From positions 1,860,001 to 1,924,000 of the forward strand of contig OY987227.1 in assembly GCA_963920705.1 (NCBI GenBank): a DNA stretch of 64,000 nt. The letters run 5' to 3'. This stretch comes from Odiellus spinosus. Lineage: Eukaryota > Arthropoda > Arachnida > Opiliones > Phalangiidae. A program made the position numbers and the translations under genes. Below are positions 27,363 through 39,321 of this stretch, piece after piece. Within the stretch, counting starts at the first letter, position 1. Each line of letters opens with the position of its first letter. The notes beneath the pieces were generated by a model. That model did no database searches. It saw only the letters and a program-made list of their open reading frames with translations, and was not told where the DNA came from.

Positions 27363-28024
27363 AGTGACTCGTATATGACCTTTTAAAACGCGTGAAAACA
27401 TTTTCACATTTTTTTTCCTATAAATACCAACTTTTTGAAGTTGAGATACACGAGAAATGCTACTCATAAAATACTTACACTCGCGGTATAAAATGTAAAC
27501 AGTTTTACTTTATGTACTATCGAGTGCCCACTCTTGTAAAAGTTAACTTTACATTGGTCACAAGCCCTCGCCCAATGCTTAAGGATTCTCGGAACATCAT
27601 TTCCTCTTCAAAGTTTTCTCTTTATAAACCTTGTGATTGGAAATTGACAATTACCAAACAAAAACCCTCTTGAGAAATAATGACCTTGAAAATATTTTAC
27701 CCTAAGAAAGCCCGGCTAAAAGTAAAAAGTTTCCTAGATTTTTGGGACTTCACAACAAGACTACGCCGGACTGTCTGCGCCTAAGATTTTTGGGACTTTG
27801 CTTTATTTTTATAAGATTTCACGGTAGTTTTACGGTGTTTACAGGGACTTCGCCAGACTTCGGCGGAGTTTCGCGAAAATTTCGAGACTCAACGTGGGAC
27901 TTGAGAATTTTTAAGACTTCACGAAAAAAAGCCAGATTTCGAAAGACTTCACCAGATTACGGATGACATTTTTGGGACTTCACTTGGGATCTCAGAAATT
28001 TTGTACACCAGATTTCGCAAGTGG
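27363..28024. other. Non-coding stretch with degenerate GGGACTTCAC words
   Basis: No gene is visible. From about 27,730 to 28,000 the words TTTTTGGGACTT, GACTTCAC and GACTTCG recur at irregular 20-60-bp intervals, so this is probably an eroded short-period repeat. The 74-codon open frame across it (27,742-27,966) is repeat-derived, and I do not treat it as a gene. The rest (27,363-27,729) is unremarkable. Confidence 0.5.
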
Positions 28025-30148
28025 TTAGCCCCTCGAGTGTACCTTACCAAAAAAATTAATTTATTTATTTGGAACTAAAACTGAGCTGGCGACTTATCAT
28101 TAAAGAATAGGATTGAATCGTTTCTAAATTCTTAAAGAGAACCATCTAAGCTACAAAATCAGCCTGGTGCAAATTCCAAGGACCATCAAAAAGAGCGAAA
28201 AAAAATATTTAAAGGTTATCTAAAGATCCTAGCCCGCCATGGAAAAAAAATCATTTGGAACTAAAACTGATCTGGCGACTTATTGATAAAGGCTAAGATT
28301 GAATCGTGGCTAAATTCTTAAAGAGAACCGTCTAAGCTACAAAATCAGCGTGGTGCAAATTCTAAGCACCATGAAACGAGTGAAAAAAATATTTCAAGGG
28401 AAGCCATACAGCCTAGTGTGCCTTGCTAAAAATTAATTTATTCATTTGGAACTAAAACTGAGCTGGCGACTTAACGTTAAAGGCTAGGATTGAATCGTGG
28501 CTAAATTCTTAAAGAGTACCGTCTAAGCTACAAAATCAGCCTTGTGCAAATTCTAAGCACCATCAAAAAGACCGAAATCAATTGATTTAAAGGGTAACTA
28601 AAGAGCCTAGCCCGTCTTGCCGAACAAAAAAAAATCATTTGGAACTAAAACTGAGCTGGCGACTTATCGTTAAAGTTTAGGATATAATCGTGCCAAAATT
28701 CTTACAGACAAACGTCTAAGCTACAAAATCAGCCTGGTGCAAATTCCAAACAACATCAAAAAGAGCGAAAAAATTTGATTTAAAGGGTGAATAAAGAGCC
28801 TAGCGCGCCTCGTCAAAAAATTAATTTATTCATTTGGAACTAAAACTGAGCTGGCGACTTATCGTTAAAGGCTAGGGTTGAATCGTGGTTAAATTTTTAA
28901 AAAGAAACGTCTAAGCTACAAAATTAGCCTTTTGCAGATTCTAAGCACCATCAAAAAAACCGAAAAAAATTGATTTAAAGGGTAACTAAAGAGCCTAGCG
29001 CGCCTCGCCAAAAAAATTAATTTATTCATTTGGAACTAAAACTTATCGTTAAAGGCTAGGATAAAATCGATACTAAATTCTTAAAAACAAACGTCTAAGC
29101 TACAAAATGAGCCTGGTGCAAATTCCAAGCACGATCAGAAAGAGCGAAAAGAAATGATTTAAAGGGTGACTAAAGCACCTTGCCAAAAAAAAAATATTTT
29201 TTCATTTGAAACTAAAATTGAGCTGTTAAAGGTTAGGTTTCTAAATTCTTAAAGAGAAACGTCTAATCTACGAAATCAGCCTGGTGCAAATTCCAAACAC
29301 CATCAAAATGAGCGAAAAAAATTGATTTAAAGGGTGACTAAAGAGCCTAGCCCTCCTTGCCGAAAAATTAATTTATTCATTTGGAACTAAAACTGAGCTG
29401 GCGACTTATCGTTAAAGGCTAGGATATAATCGTGGCTAAATTCTTAAAGAGAAACGTCTAAGCTACAAAATCAGCCTGGTGCAAATTCAAAGCACCTTCA
29501 AAAAGACCGAAAAAAAAAAGATTTAAAGGGTAACTAAAGAACCTAGCCCGCCTTGACGAAAAAAAATATTTTTTCATTTGGAACTAAAACTGAGCTGGCG
29601 ACTTATCGTTAAAGGTTAGGATATATGCGTGCCTAAATTCTTAAAGAGAAACGTCTCAGCTACAAAATCAGCCTGGTGCAAATTCCAAACACCATCAAAA
29701 TGAGCGAAAAAAATTGATTTAAAGGGTGACTAAAGAGCCTAGCCCTCCTTGCCGAAAAATTAATTTATTCATTTGGAACTAAAACTGAGCTGGCGACTTA
29801 TCGTTAAAGGCTAGGATATAATCGTGGCTAAATTCTTAAAGAGAAACGTCTAAGCTACAAAATCAGCCTGGTGCAAATTCAAAGCACCTTCAAAAAGACC
29901 GAAAAAAAAAGATTTAAAGGGTAACTAAAGAACCTAGCCCGCCTTGACGAAAAAAAATATTTTTTCATTTGGAACTAAAACTGAGCTGGCGACTTATCGT
30001 TAAAGGTTAGGATATATGCGTGCCTAAATTCTCAAAGAGAAACGTCTCAGCTACAAAATCAGCCTGGTGCAAATTCCAAGCACCATCAAAAAGAGCGAAT
30101 AAAAAAATTGATTTAAAGGGTGACTTAAGAGCATAGCGCGCCTCGCAC
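28025..30148. repeat. ~195-bp satellite array, block 1 (about 11 copies)
   Basis: Monomers are marked by CATTTGGAACTAAAACTGAG near 28,066, 28,252, 28,443, 28,635, 28,831, 29,024, 29,383, 29,575, 29,771 and 29,967, plus a degenerate copy near 29,205. Each contains GAGCTGGCGACTTATCGTTA, CTAAGCTACAAAATCAGCC and ends near GCCTAGCGCGCCTCGCC. Two linker types occur (TTAATTTATTCATTTGG and ATATTTTTTCATTTGG). Near 29,290-30,000 they alternate, and the two-monomer block (392 bp) is duplicated almost perfectly. The copy near 29,024 lacks about 20 bp. There is no coding potential. Confidence 0.95.
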
Positions 30149-30837
30149 TTTGGCGGATTCGGTCCAATGGGACAAGAATCTTTGCTTAAATATAACCGAT
30201 GGAATTTAAATAAATTAAATTCCAAGAAACGCAAAGATTCTATCTTTGCAAGCCAAAGATTTTATTGCCTTTTAATAATTTAATGGCCAAGTAAAATGAG
30301 CACTAGCCATGAACTATTTTGTGAAATATTTACGAAAACTTGTTGTTTAAAAAACAAATAATTTTCATTCACCGAAATTTAACTTTATAAAGCGAATTGT
30401 CGATTTTTGATTGTATTTTTAAGTCATATTCATTACGTTACAATGTTGCCCTGCATTTTTAAGGTATTTGTTAGATTTAATTTAAAAAAGGGATACTTGG
30501 CTCTGGAAACAATTTATTTTAAGCAACTTGGACTGGTAAAACATGACTAAAAATATACAATTTCCCAAAGTCTTAAGAGATATTTGACGCTAATTATTGA
30601 AATTATGAAATTAGTCTCAAAGAAAATTAAGAATATTTTTTAAAACGAGTAAATTTCTTGAGGAGCGTATGAACCGAAAGAGATGTTTGTAAGAAATAGA
30701 TGACGATATTCAATTCCCAACTAAATAACAATGGTGGTTGACTAATTAGTACCGTAGGAGTTCCGAAAAATACTTTAAAAAATTTTACGACAAGCAGATA
30801 TGTGAAATTATCTAATCTGTATATTAAAATCACATAG

Positions 30838-30890
30838 AGTTCCAACCCAACCCAACCTAGCCCAACCCAAACGTAACCTAACTAAAACAA
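30838..30890. repeat. AACCCAACC-rich degenerate telomere-like tract
   Basis: The tract is made of AACCCAACC and AACCTAACT words. Such tracts are common inside insect genomes and do not by themselves mark a chromosome end. Confidence 0.5.
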
Positions 30891-31144
30891 ACCCGTCCTA
30901 GCCTATTACAAGCCTATGAGATTTGAAAGTTTCTTCTGCTGGTCGTAGATTTTAACGGTTGTACCCCGATATGGCCAATTCCCATTTCGCTCAATCTCAA
31001 TTGGCTCAATCCAAACTGGCCCAATCCCACTTAGCCTTATTGTTTTAGCCCACACCCAATCGTCCCAGTAAGATAATTTTTTCAAGGAAAGGCATTTTCA
31101 ACGCTCATTTTATATTCAGTTTCGTAAAATATATGTTTTTTTTA

Positions 31145-31390
31145 AGTATTATTTAACTATCATAACACTAACCAAACCCAGCCCAATCTAACCGAACCCC
31201 ACTAAACCGAATCTAACATAAACAAACCTTACTTAACCGAATCCAACCAAACCTTATCTAACCTAACCTAACCGTACCCAACCTAACCTAACCGAACCCA
31301 ACCTTAACTAACCGAACCCAACCTTAACTAACCGAACCCAACCTTAACTAACCGAACCCAACCTTCTTTGACCGAACCTAATTTTCCCGC
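31145..31390. repeat. AACC-rich tract with 20-bp tandem units
   Basis: Degenerate AACCNAACC words across ~245 bp. Within it, at 31,291-31,365, an exact 20-bp unit ACCGAACCCAACCTTAACTA is repeated about 3.5 times. No coding potential. Confidence 0.8.
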
Positions 31391-32145
31391 GAACTACCAG
31401 GACTATTTGTCCTCTAGACGGTTGAATCCATTCGATTTCCATTTTCAAATGAATAAAATTCTAAAACGCTTAAATTATCGTTTAATGTAATCTATTTAGA
31501 ATTAAAAAATGCAGCAGGAATATTTTGGTTCAAAGAGGCATTTGCGAATCCGTCTTGGCTGAAATGGGAAGCGGAATTATGTCTGGGCGAATTGGGAATC
31601 CATCATATTTGGCCAATGGAGCCCCTATTGGGTCAACGTTTTTGGACTAAAGGGGAACAAACCGTTTAAATTCCTCAGTTCAAAATTAGTCCATATCCAT
31701 TGTTATTTAGTAATGGTTCATTATCCCGAAATAACGCGACCACAAGAGTTAGTTCTATTCACGGGCCATTTTTATATGATATAATAATGGCATCAGCAAC
31801 TAGCTTTCCTCGTGAAATGTTCCATTCTAAAATTTTATAGAGACAGATTTAATCTAAGCGAGACTATAGTTTGCAGCTTTGATAATTAATTGAAAATTAC
31901 CGTGAAACTTTTGGTGAGTTTTGATACTTTTTACGCATTTTACGTTCAAAAATAACTTGTTAGAAGAGTCTGGAAGACTTTCAAAATTATGGATAAGGCT
32001 GAAATAACGTGCCTCCTGTACAAGTTAATAGAGCTTGCATTTTAGGCGATTATATATACCGCAGAGGCTTAGTCGTCAATTATGATATCCTGACTCTGAG
32101 ATCTAATCCTTTAAATTAATTTGAATTTTTACAGTATGACTCTTA

Positions 32146-32217
32146 AACCATTCATATTTGTCTAAGGTTTAACCTCAAATTAACCATTCATATTTGTCTA
32201 AGGTTTAACCTCAAATT
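32146..32217. repeat. Exact 36-bp tandem duplication
   Basis: A 36-bp segment beginning AACCATTCATATTTGTCT occurs twice head to tail (32,146 and 32,182) without a mismatch, which points to a recent slippage or exchange event. Confidence 0.85.
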
Positions 32218-32417
32218 AATGGGTTGCCCCTGATGTACTAAAATACTCGAAATTTTCGGATAAATATATTGCTCTTATCTTATTTTAACCCGGTAACTAT
32301 TTTTATAATAGACGATTGCTTTTAGTGAGAAATCACCAATATGGCTATAAAAACTTTATATTTTGGCGGAATCTCTTATATTAAAAATTAGATCGAATGG
32401 GATTCGATCCAATGGGA

Positions 32418-35400
32418 TAACACCGAAAAGAATTGATTTAAAGGGTGACTAAAGAGGCTAGCGCGCCTCGCCAATAGATTAATTTATTCATTTGGAACTA
32501 AAACTGAGCTGGCGACTTATCGTTAAAGGCTAGTACATAATCGTGGCTAAATTCTTAAAGAGAACCATCTAAGCTAAAAAAGTCAGCCTGGTGCAAATTC
32601 TAAGCACCATCAAAAAGACCGAAAAAAATTGATTTAAAGGGTGACTAAAGAGCCTAGCGCGCCTTGCCGAAAAATGAATTTATTCATTTGGAACTAAAAC
32701 TGAGCTGGCGACTTATCGTTAAAGGCTAGTACGTAATCGTGGCTAAATTCTTAAAGAGAACCATCTAAGCTAAAAAAGTCAGCCTGGTGCAAATTCTAAG
32801 CACCATCAAAAAGACCGAAAAAAATTGATTTAAAGGGTGACTAAAGAGCCTAGCGCGCCTTGCCGAAAAATGAATTTATTCATTTGGAACTAAAACTGAG
32901 CTGGCGACTTATCGTTAAAGGTTAAGATATCTTCGTGCCTAAATTCTTAAAGAGAAACGTCTAAGCTACAAAATCAGCCTGGTGCAAATTGCAAGCACCA
33001 TCGAAAAGAGCGAAAAAAAAAAAAATATTTAAAGGGTAACTAAAGAGCCTAGCCCGCCTTGCCGAAAAAAATATTTTTTCATTTGGAACTAAAACTGAGC
33101 TGGCGACTTATCGTTAAAGGTTAGGAAATAATCGTTTCTAAATTCTTAAAGCGAAACGACTAAGCTATAAAATCAGCCTGGTGCAAATTCCAAACACCAT
33201 GAAAAAGAGCGAAAAAAATTGATTTAAAGGGTGATTAAAGAGCCTAGCGCCCCTTGCCCAAAAATGAATTTATTCATTTGGAACTAAAACTGAGCTAACG
33301 ACTTATCATTAAAGGCTAGGGTTGAATCTTGGTTAAATTCTTAAAGAGAACCCTCTAAGCTACAAAATCAGCCTTGTGCTAGTTCTAAGCACCATCACAA
33401 AGGCCGAAAAAATTTATTTTAAGGGTAACTAAAGAGCATAGCCCGACTTGCCGAAAAAAAAAATTTTTTCATTCGGAACTAAAACTGAGCTGGCGACTTA
33501 TCGTTAAAGGTTAGGATATAATCGTGCCTAAATTAATAAAAAGAAACGTCTAAGCTACAAAATCAGCCTGATGCAAATTGCAAGCACCATCGAAAAGAGC
33601 GAAAAAAATTGATTTAAAGGGTGATTTAACAACCTAGTGCGCCTCGCCAATAGATTAATTTATTCATTTGGAACTAAACTGAGATGGCGACTTATCGTTA
33701 AAGGCTAGTATATAATCGTGGCTAAATTCTTAAATAGAAACGACTAAGCTAAAAAATCAGCCTGGTGCAAATTCCAAACACCATGAAAAAGAGCGAAAAA
33801 AATTGATTTAAAGGGTGACTAAAGAACCTAGCGCGCCTTGCCAAAAAATGAATTTATTCATTTGGAACTAAAACTGAGCTGGCGACTTATCGTTAAAGGC
33901 TAGGATATAATAGTGGCTTAATTCTTAAAGAGAATCGTCTAAGCTACAAAATCAGCCTGGTGCAAATTCCAAGCACCATCAAAAAGAGCGAAAAAAAATG
34001 ATTGAAAGGGTGACTAAAGAGCCTAGTGCGCCTCGCCAATAGATTAATTTATTCATTTGGAACTAAAACTGAGCTGGCGACTTATCGTTAAAGGCTAGGA
34101 TATAATCGTGGCTTAATTCTTAAAGAGAATCGTCTAAGCTACAAAATCAGCCTGGTGAAAATTCCAAGCACCATCAAAAAGAGCGAAAAAAAAATGATTT
34201 AAAGGGTAACGAAAGAACCCAGCCCGCCTTGACGAAAAAAAATATTTTTTCATTTGGAACTAAAACTAAGCTGGCGATTTATCGTTAAAGGCCAAGTTTG
34301 AATCGTGGCTAAATTCTTAAAGAGAACCGTCTAAGCTGCAAAATCAGCCTGGTGCAAATTCCAAGCACCATCAAAAAGGCCGAAAAAAATTGATTTAAAG
34401 GGTAACTAAAGAGCCTAGCCCGTCTTGCCGAATTTTTTTTTTTTTCATTTGGAACTAAAACTGAGCTGGCGACTTATAGTTAAAGGCTAGGATATAATCG
34501 TGATTAAATTCTTAAAGAGAAACGTCTAAGCTACAAAATCAGCCTTTTGCAAATTGCAAGCACCATCAAAAAGAGCGAAAAAAATTGATTTAAAGGGTGA
34601 CTGAAGAGCCTAGCGCGCCTCGCCAAAAAAATAATTTATTCATTTGGAACTAAAACTGAGCTGGCGCCTTATCGTTAAAGGCTAGGATATAATCGTGGCT
34701 ACATTCTTAAAGAGAAACGTCTAAGCTACAAATCAGCCTGGTTCAAATTCTAAGCACCATCAAAAAGACCGAAAAAAAAATTGATTTAAAGGGTAACTAA
34801 AGAGCCTAGCGCGCCTCGCCAAAAAATAATTTATTCATTTGGAACTAAAACTGATCTGGCGACTTATCGTTAAAGGCTAGGGTTGAATCTTGGTTAAATT
34901 CTTAAAAAGAACCATCTAAGCTACAAAACCAGCCTTGTGCTAGTTCTAAGCACCATCAAAAAAACCGAAAAAAATGATTTGAAGGGTAAATAAAGAGCCT
35001 AGCCCGCCTTGGCGAAAAAAATATTTTTTCATTTGGAACTAAAACTGAGCTGGCGACTTATCGTTAAAGGTTAGGATATCTTCGTGCCTAAATTCTTAAA
35101 GAGAAACGTCTAAGCTACAAAATCAGCCTGGTCCAAATTGCAAGCACCATCGAAAAGAGCGAAAAAAAAAATGATTTAAAGAGCCTAGACCGCCTTGCCG
35201 AAAAAAATATTTTTTCATTTGGAGCTAAAACTGAGCTGGCGACTTATCGTTAAAGGTTAGGAAATAATCGTTTCTAAAATCTTAAAGAGAAACGTCTAAG
35301 CTACAAAATCAGCCTGTCTCAAATTCCAAGCACCATCGAAAAGAGCGAAAAAAATTGATTTAAAGGGTGATTAAAGAGCCTAGCGCGCCTTGCCCAAAAA

Positions 35401-38400
35401 TGAATTTATTCATTTGGATCTAAAACTGAGCTAACGACTTATCATTAAAGGCTAGGGTTGAATCTTGGTTAAATTCTTAAAGAGAACCCTCTAAGCTACA
35501 AAATCAGCCTTTTGCTAGTTCTAAGCACCATCACAAAGACCGAAAAAATTTATTTTAAGGGTAACTAAAGAGCATAGCCCGACTCACCGAAAAAAAATAT
35601 TTTTTCATTCGGAACTAAAACTGAGCTGGCGACTTATCGTTAAAGGTTGGGATATAATCGTGCCTAAATTAATAAAGAGAAACGTCTAAGCTACAAAATC
35701 AGCCTGATGCAAATTGCAAGCACCATCGAAAAGAGCGAAAAAAATTGATTTAAAGGGTGATTTAACAACCTAGTGCGCCTCGCCAAAAGATTAATTTATT
35801 CATTTGGAACTAAAATGAGATTTCGACTTATCGTTAAAGGCTAGTATATAAATCAGCATGATGCAAATTCAAAGCACCATCAAAAAGAGCGCAAAATATT
35901 GATTTAAAGGGTGACTAAAGAGCCTTGCGCGCCTTGCCAAAAAATCAATTTATTCATTTGGAACTAAAACTGAGCTGGCGACTTATAGTTAAGGGCTAGG
36001 ATATAATCGTGGCTAAATTCTTAAAAAAAAAAAAAGTCTAAGCTACAAAATCAGCCTGGTGCAAATTGCAAGCACCATCAAAAAGAGCGAAAAAAATTTA
36101 TTTAATTGGTGATTTAACAACCTAGTGCGCCTCGCCAAAAGATTAATTTATTCATTTGGAACTAAAACTGAGCTGGCGACTTATCGTTAAAGGTTAGGAT
36201 ATAATCGTGCCTAAATTAATAAAGAGAAACGTCTAAGCTACAAAATCAGCCTGATGCAAATTGCAAGCACCATCGAAAAGAGCGAAAAAAAAAATTATTT
36301 AAAGGGTGATTAAAGAGCCTAGCGCGCCTCGCCAAAAATTAATTTATTCATTTGGAACTAAAACAGAGCTGGCAACTTATCGTTAAAGGTTAGGAAATAA
36401 TAGTTTCTAAATTCTTAAAGAGAAACGTCTAAGCTACAAAAACAGCCTGGTTTAAATTCAAAACACCATCAAAAGAGCGAAAAAATTTTATTGAATTGGT
36501 GATTTAAAAACCTAGTGCGCCTCGCCAAAAGATTAATTTATTCATTTGGAACTAAAACTGAGCTGGCGATTTATCGTTAAAGGTTAGGATATAATCGTGC
36601 CTAAATTCTTAAAGAGAAACGTCTAAGCTACAAAATCAGCCTGATGCAAATTCCAAACACCATCAAAAAGAGCGAAAAAAATCGATTTAAAGGGTGACTT
36701 AAGAACCTACCGCGCCTCGCCAAAAAAATAATTTATTCATTTGGAACTAAAACTGAGCTGGCGACTTATAGTTAAAAGCTAGGATATAATTGACTGAAGG
36801 CTAAATTCTTAAAGAGAAACGTCTAAGCTACAAAATCAGCCTGGTACAAATTGCAAGCACCATCGAAAAGAGCGAAAAAAAAATGATTTAAAGATTGACG
36901 AAAGAGCCTAGCGCGCCTCGCCAAAAATTAATTTATTCATTTGGAACTAAAACTGAGCTGGCAACTTATCGTTAAAGGTTAGGAAATAATCGTTTCTAAA
37001 TTCTTAAAGAGAAACGTCTAAACTACAAAATCAGCCTGGTGCAAATCCCAAACACCATCAAAAAGAGCGAAAAAAAAATGATTTAAAGGGTGACTAAAGA
37101 GCCTAGCCCGCCTGGCCAAAAAAAAAATTTTTTCATTTGGAACTAAAACTGAGCTGGCGACTTATCGTTAAAGGTTAGGAAATAATCGTTAATAAATTCT
37201 TAAAGAGAAAGGTCTAAGCTACAAAAACAGCCTGGTTTAAATTCCAAACACCATCAAAAAGAGCGAAAAATTTTTATTTAAATGGTGATTTAACAACCTA
37301 GTGCGCCTCGCCAAAAGATTAATTTATTCATTTGGAACTAAAACTGAGCTGGCGATTTATCGTTAAAGGTTAGGATATAATCGTGCCTAAATCTTAAAGA
37401 GAAACGTCTAAGCTACAAAATCAGCCTGGTGCAAATTGCAAGCACCATCGAAAAGAGCCGAAAAAAATTGATTTAAAGGGTAACTAAAGAGCCTAGCCCG
37501 TCTTGCCGAAAAAAAATATTTTTTCATTTGGAACTAAAACTGAGCTGGCGACTTATAGTTAAAGGCTAGGATATAATCGTGATTAAATTCTTAAAGAGGA
37601 ACGTCTAAGCTACAAAATCAGCCTGTTGCAAATTGCAAGCACCATCAAAAAGAGCGAAAAAAATTGATTTAAAGGGTGACTGAAGAGCCTAGCGCGCCTG
37701 GCCAAAAAAATAATTTATTCATTTGGAACTAAAACTGAGCTGGCGACTTATCGTTAAAGGCTAGGATATAATCGTGGCTAAATTCTTCAAGAGAAACGTC
37801 TAAGCTACAAATCACCCTGGTTCAAATTCTAAGCACCATCAAAAAGACCGAAAAAAAAATGATTTAAAGGGTAACTAAAGAGCCTAGCGCGCCTCGACAA
37901 AAAATAATTTATTCATTTGGAACTAAACTGAGCTGGCGACTTATCGTTAAAGGCTAGGGTTGAATCTTGGTTAAATTCTTAAAAAGAACCATCTAAGCTA
38001 CAAAATCAGCCTTGTGCTAGTTCTAAGCACCATCAAAAAGACCGAAAAAAATAATTTAAAGTTTAAATAAAGAGCCTAGCCCGCCTTGCCGAGAAAAATA
38101 TTTTTTCATTTGGAACTAAAACTGAGCTGGCGACTTATCGTTAATGGTTAGGATATGATCGTGCCTAAATTATTAAAGAGAAACGTCTAAGCTACAAAAT
38201 AAGCCTGGTGCAAATTGCAAGAACCATCAAAAAGAGCGAAAAAAATTGATTTGAAGGGTGACTAAAGAGCCTAGCGCGCCTCGCCAAAAAATGAATTTAT
38301 TCATTTCTAACTAAAACTGAGCTGGCGACTTATAGTTAAAGGTTAGGAAATAATCGTTTCTAAATTCTTAAAGAGAAAGGTCTAAGCTACAAAAACAGCC

Positions 38401-38863
38401 TGGTGCAAATTCCAAACACCATCAAAAAGAGCGAAAAAATTGATTTAAAGGGATACTAAAGAGCCTAGCCCGCCTTGCCGAAAAATTAATTTATTCATTT
38501 GGAACTAAAACTGAGCTGGCGATTTATCGTTAAAGGTTAGGATATAATCGTGGCTAAATTCTTGAAGAGAAACGTCTAAGCTACAAAATCAGCCTGGTGC
38601 AAATTGCAAGCACCATCGAAGAGAGCGAAAAAAATGATTTAAAGGATGACTAAAGAGCCTAGCGCGACTCGCCAAAAATTAATTTATTCATTTGGAAATA
38701 AAACTGAGCTGGCGACTTATAGTTAAAGGCTAGGATATAATCGTGATTAAATTCTTAAAGAGAAACGTCTAAGCTACAAAATCAGCCTGGTGCAAATTGC
38801 AAGCACCATCAAAAAGAGCGAAAAAAAAATGATTTAAAGGGTGACTTAAGAGCCTCGCGCGCC
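32418..38863. repeat. ~195-bp satellite array, block 2 (about 33 copies)
   Basis: Same monomer family as at 28,025-30,148. The marker GGAACTAAAACTGAG recurs roughly every 190-198 bp from about 32,485 to 38,694. Several monomers are truncated or have lost the GTGCAAATT portion (for example the 154-bp copy near 35,806-35,960). Some adjacent monomers are nearly identical (32,5xx and 32,7xx). The block is interrupted at 38,863 by the Polinton and continues at 58,068. Confidence 0.95.
38858..38863. repeat. Target site duplication, left copy (CGCGCC)
   Basis: The six bases CGCGCC immediately precede the first AG of the Polinton and are repeated immediately after its last CT at 58,068-58,073. The uninterrupted satellite has the sequence GCGCGCCTCGCC at this place, so exactly one copy is expected there. 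Six bases is the diagnostic duplication length of Polintons. Confidence 0.95.
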
Positions 38864-39277
38864 AGAGAAGATGCCGGCGTTATACGGACAAGGGGGATTG
38901 TCATCCCCCTTTTCCGCCCCCTTTCCGGCGACAATTTTTTTGGATGCCGGCGTTATACGGACAAGTCACCCCTTCTTCCCCCATGGAAACTCGATTTGTT
39001 TATTTCCATTTACGATTTTTTTTTCGGTAAACGGCTGAGGCGGGTCGCGAACCTAAAATATTTGTACCGGTAGGTTGGGAGTCCAGTGGCGATCCTCCAC
39101 GGCTATAGGAGCAGTTGAATGTAGGGAGCTAAATGTTGTATTTAAGAGTTGGTTTCAGGAAAATACTGAGATGATGTTTCTAGTGTTTGGAGTAGAAGGT
39201 TCTAGAGTAGGTGATATGGTCTCTCATCTAGAGTAGGAAAGATAGGCTTAAAACTAGTAAGTAAACAAAGCCAGTTT
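38864..39277 (+). repeat. Polinton left terminal inverted repeat (414 bp)
   Basis: It matches the right end in reverse orientation up to AACAAAGCCAGTTT at about 39,264-39,277, after which the two ends diverge. The 22-bp word starting ATGCCGGCGTTATACGG occurs twice (38,871 and 38,944), so the tip itself was duplicated. A small hairpin sits between the two copies. Confidence 0.9.
38892..38909. repeat. Hairpin in the left terminal repeat
   Basis: GGGGGAT and ATCCCCC (7-bp stem) flank a 4-base loop. The right terminus lacks this segment, so it is a left-end-specific insertion or rearrangement. Confidence 0.7.
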
Positions 39278-39302
39278 TAGAGGCAAAGCCTCGCAACAAA
39301 CA

Positions 39303-39308
39303 TTTTAT
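39303..39308 (-). terminator. AATAAA polyadenylation signal
   Basis: The minus strand reads CAATAAAATG 14 bases past the stop codon of the gene ending at 39,322, the right position for its 3' end processing. Confidence 0.5.
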
Positions 39309-39321
39309 TGAAAAAAAGTTT

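Larger units (their letters stand above)
30149..32417. other. ~2.27-kb non-satellite insert within the satellite
   Basis: Satellite sequence stops at about 30,148 and resumes in phase-broken form at about 32,418. The insert begins and ends with near-identical 17-bp direct words (GATTCGGTCCAATGGGA at 30,156; GATTCGATCCAATGGGA at 32,401), and TTTGGCGGA occurs just outside or inside both. CCAAT/GGGA-type words recur in both orientations at about 30,975-31,065 and 31,545-31,640. No protein of recognisable type is encoded. It is probably a degenerate non-autonomous insertion of unknown class. Confidence 0.45.

Noticed and set aside
27742..27966. 74-codon plus-strand frame
   Set aside because: Composed of repeated GGGACTTCAC-like words and begins without an ATG.
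30007..30845. Minus-strand frames of ~72-75 codons at 30,007-30,234 and 30,627-30,845
   Set aside because: The first reads through satellite; both are at chance length with no motif.
31145..31390. Telomere or telomere-proximal sequence from AACCTAACC words
   Set aside because: Degenerate, short and flanked by internal repeats on both sides; common interstitially in insects.
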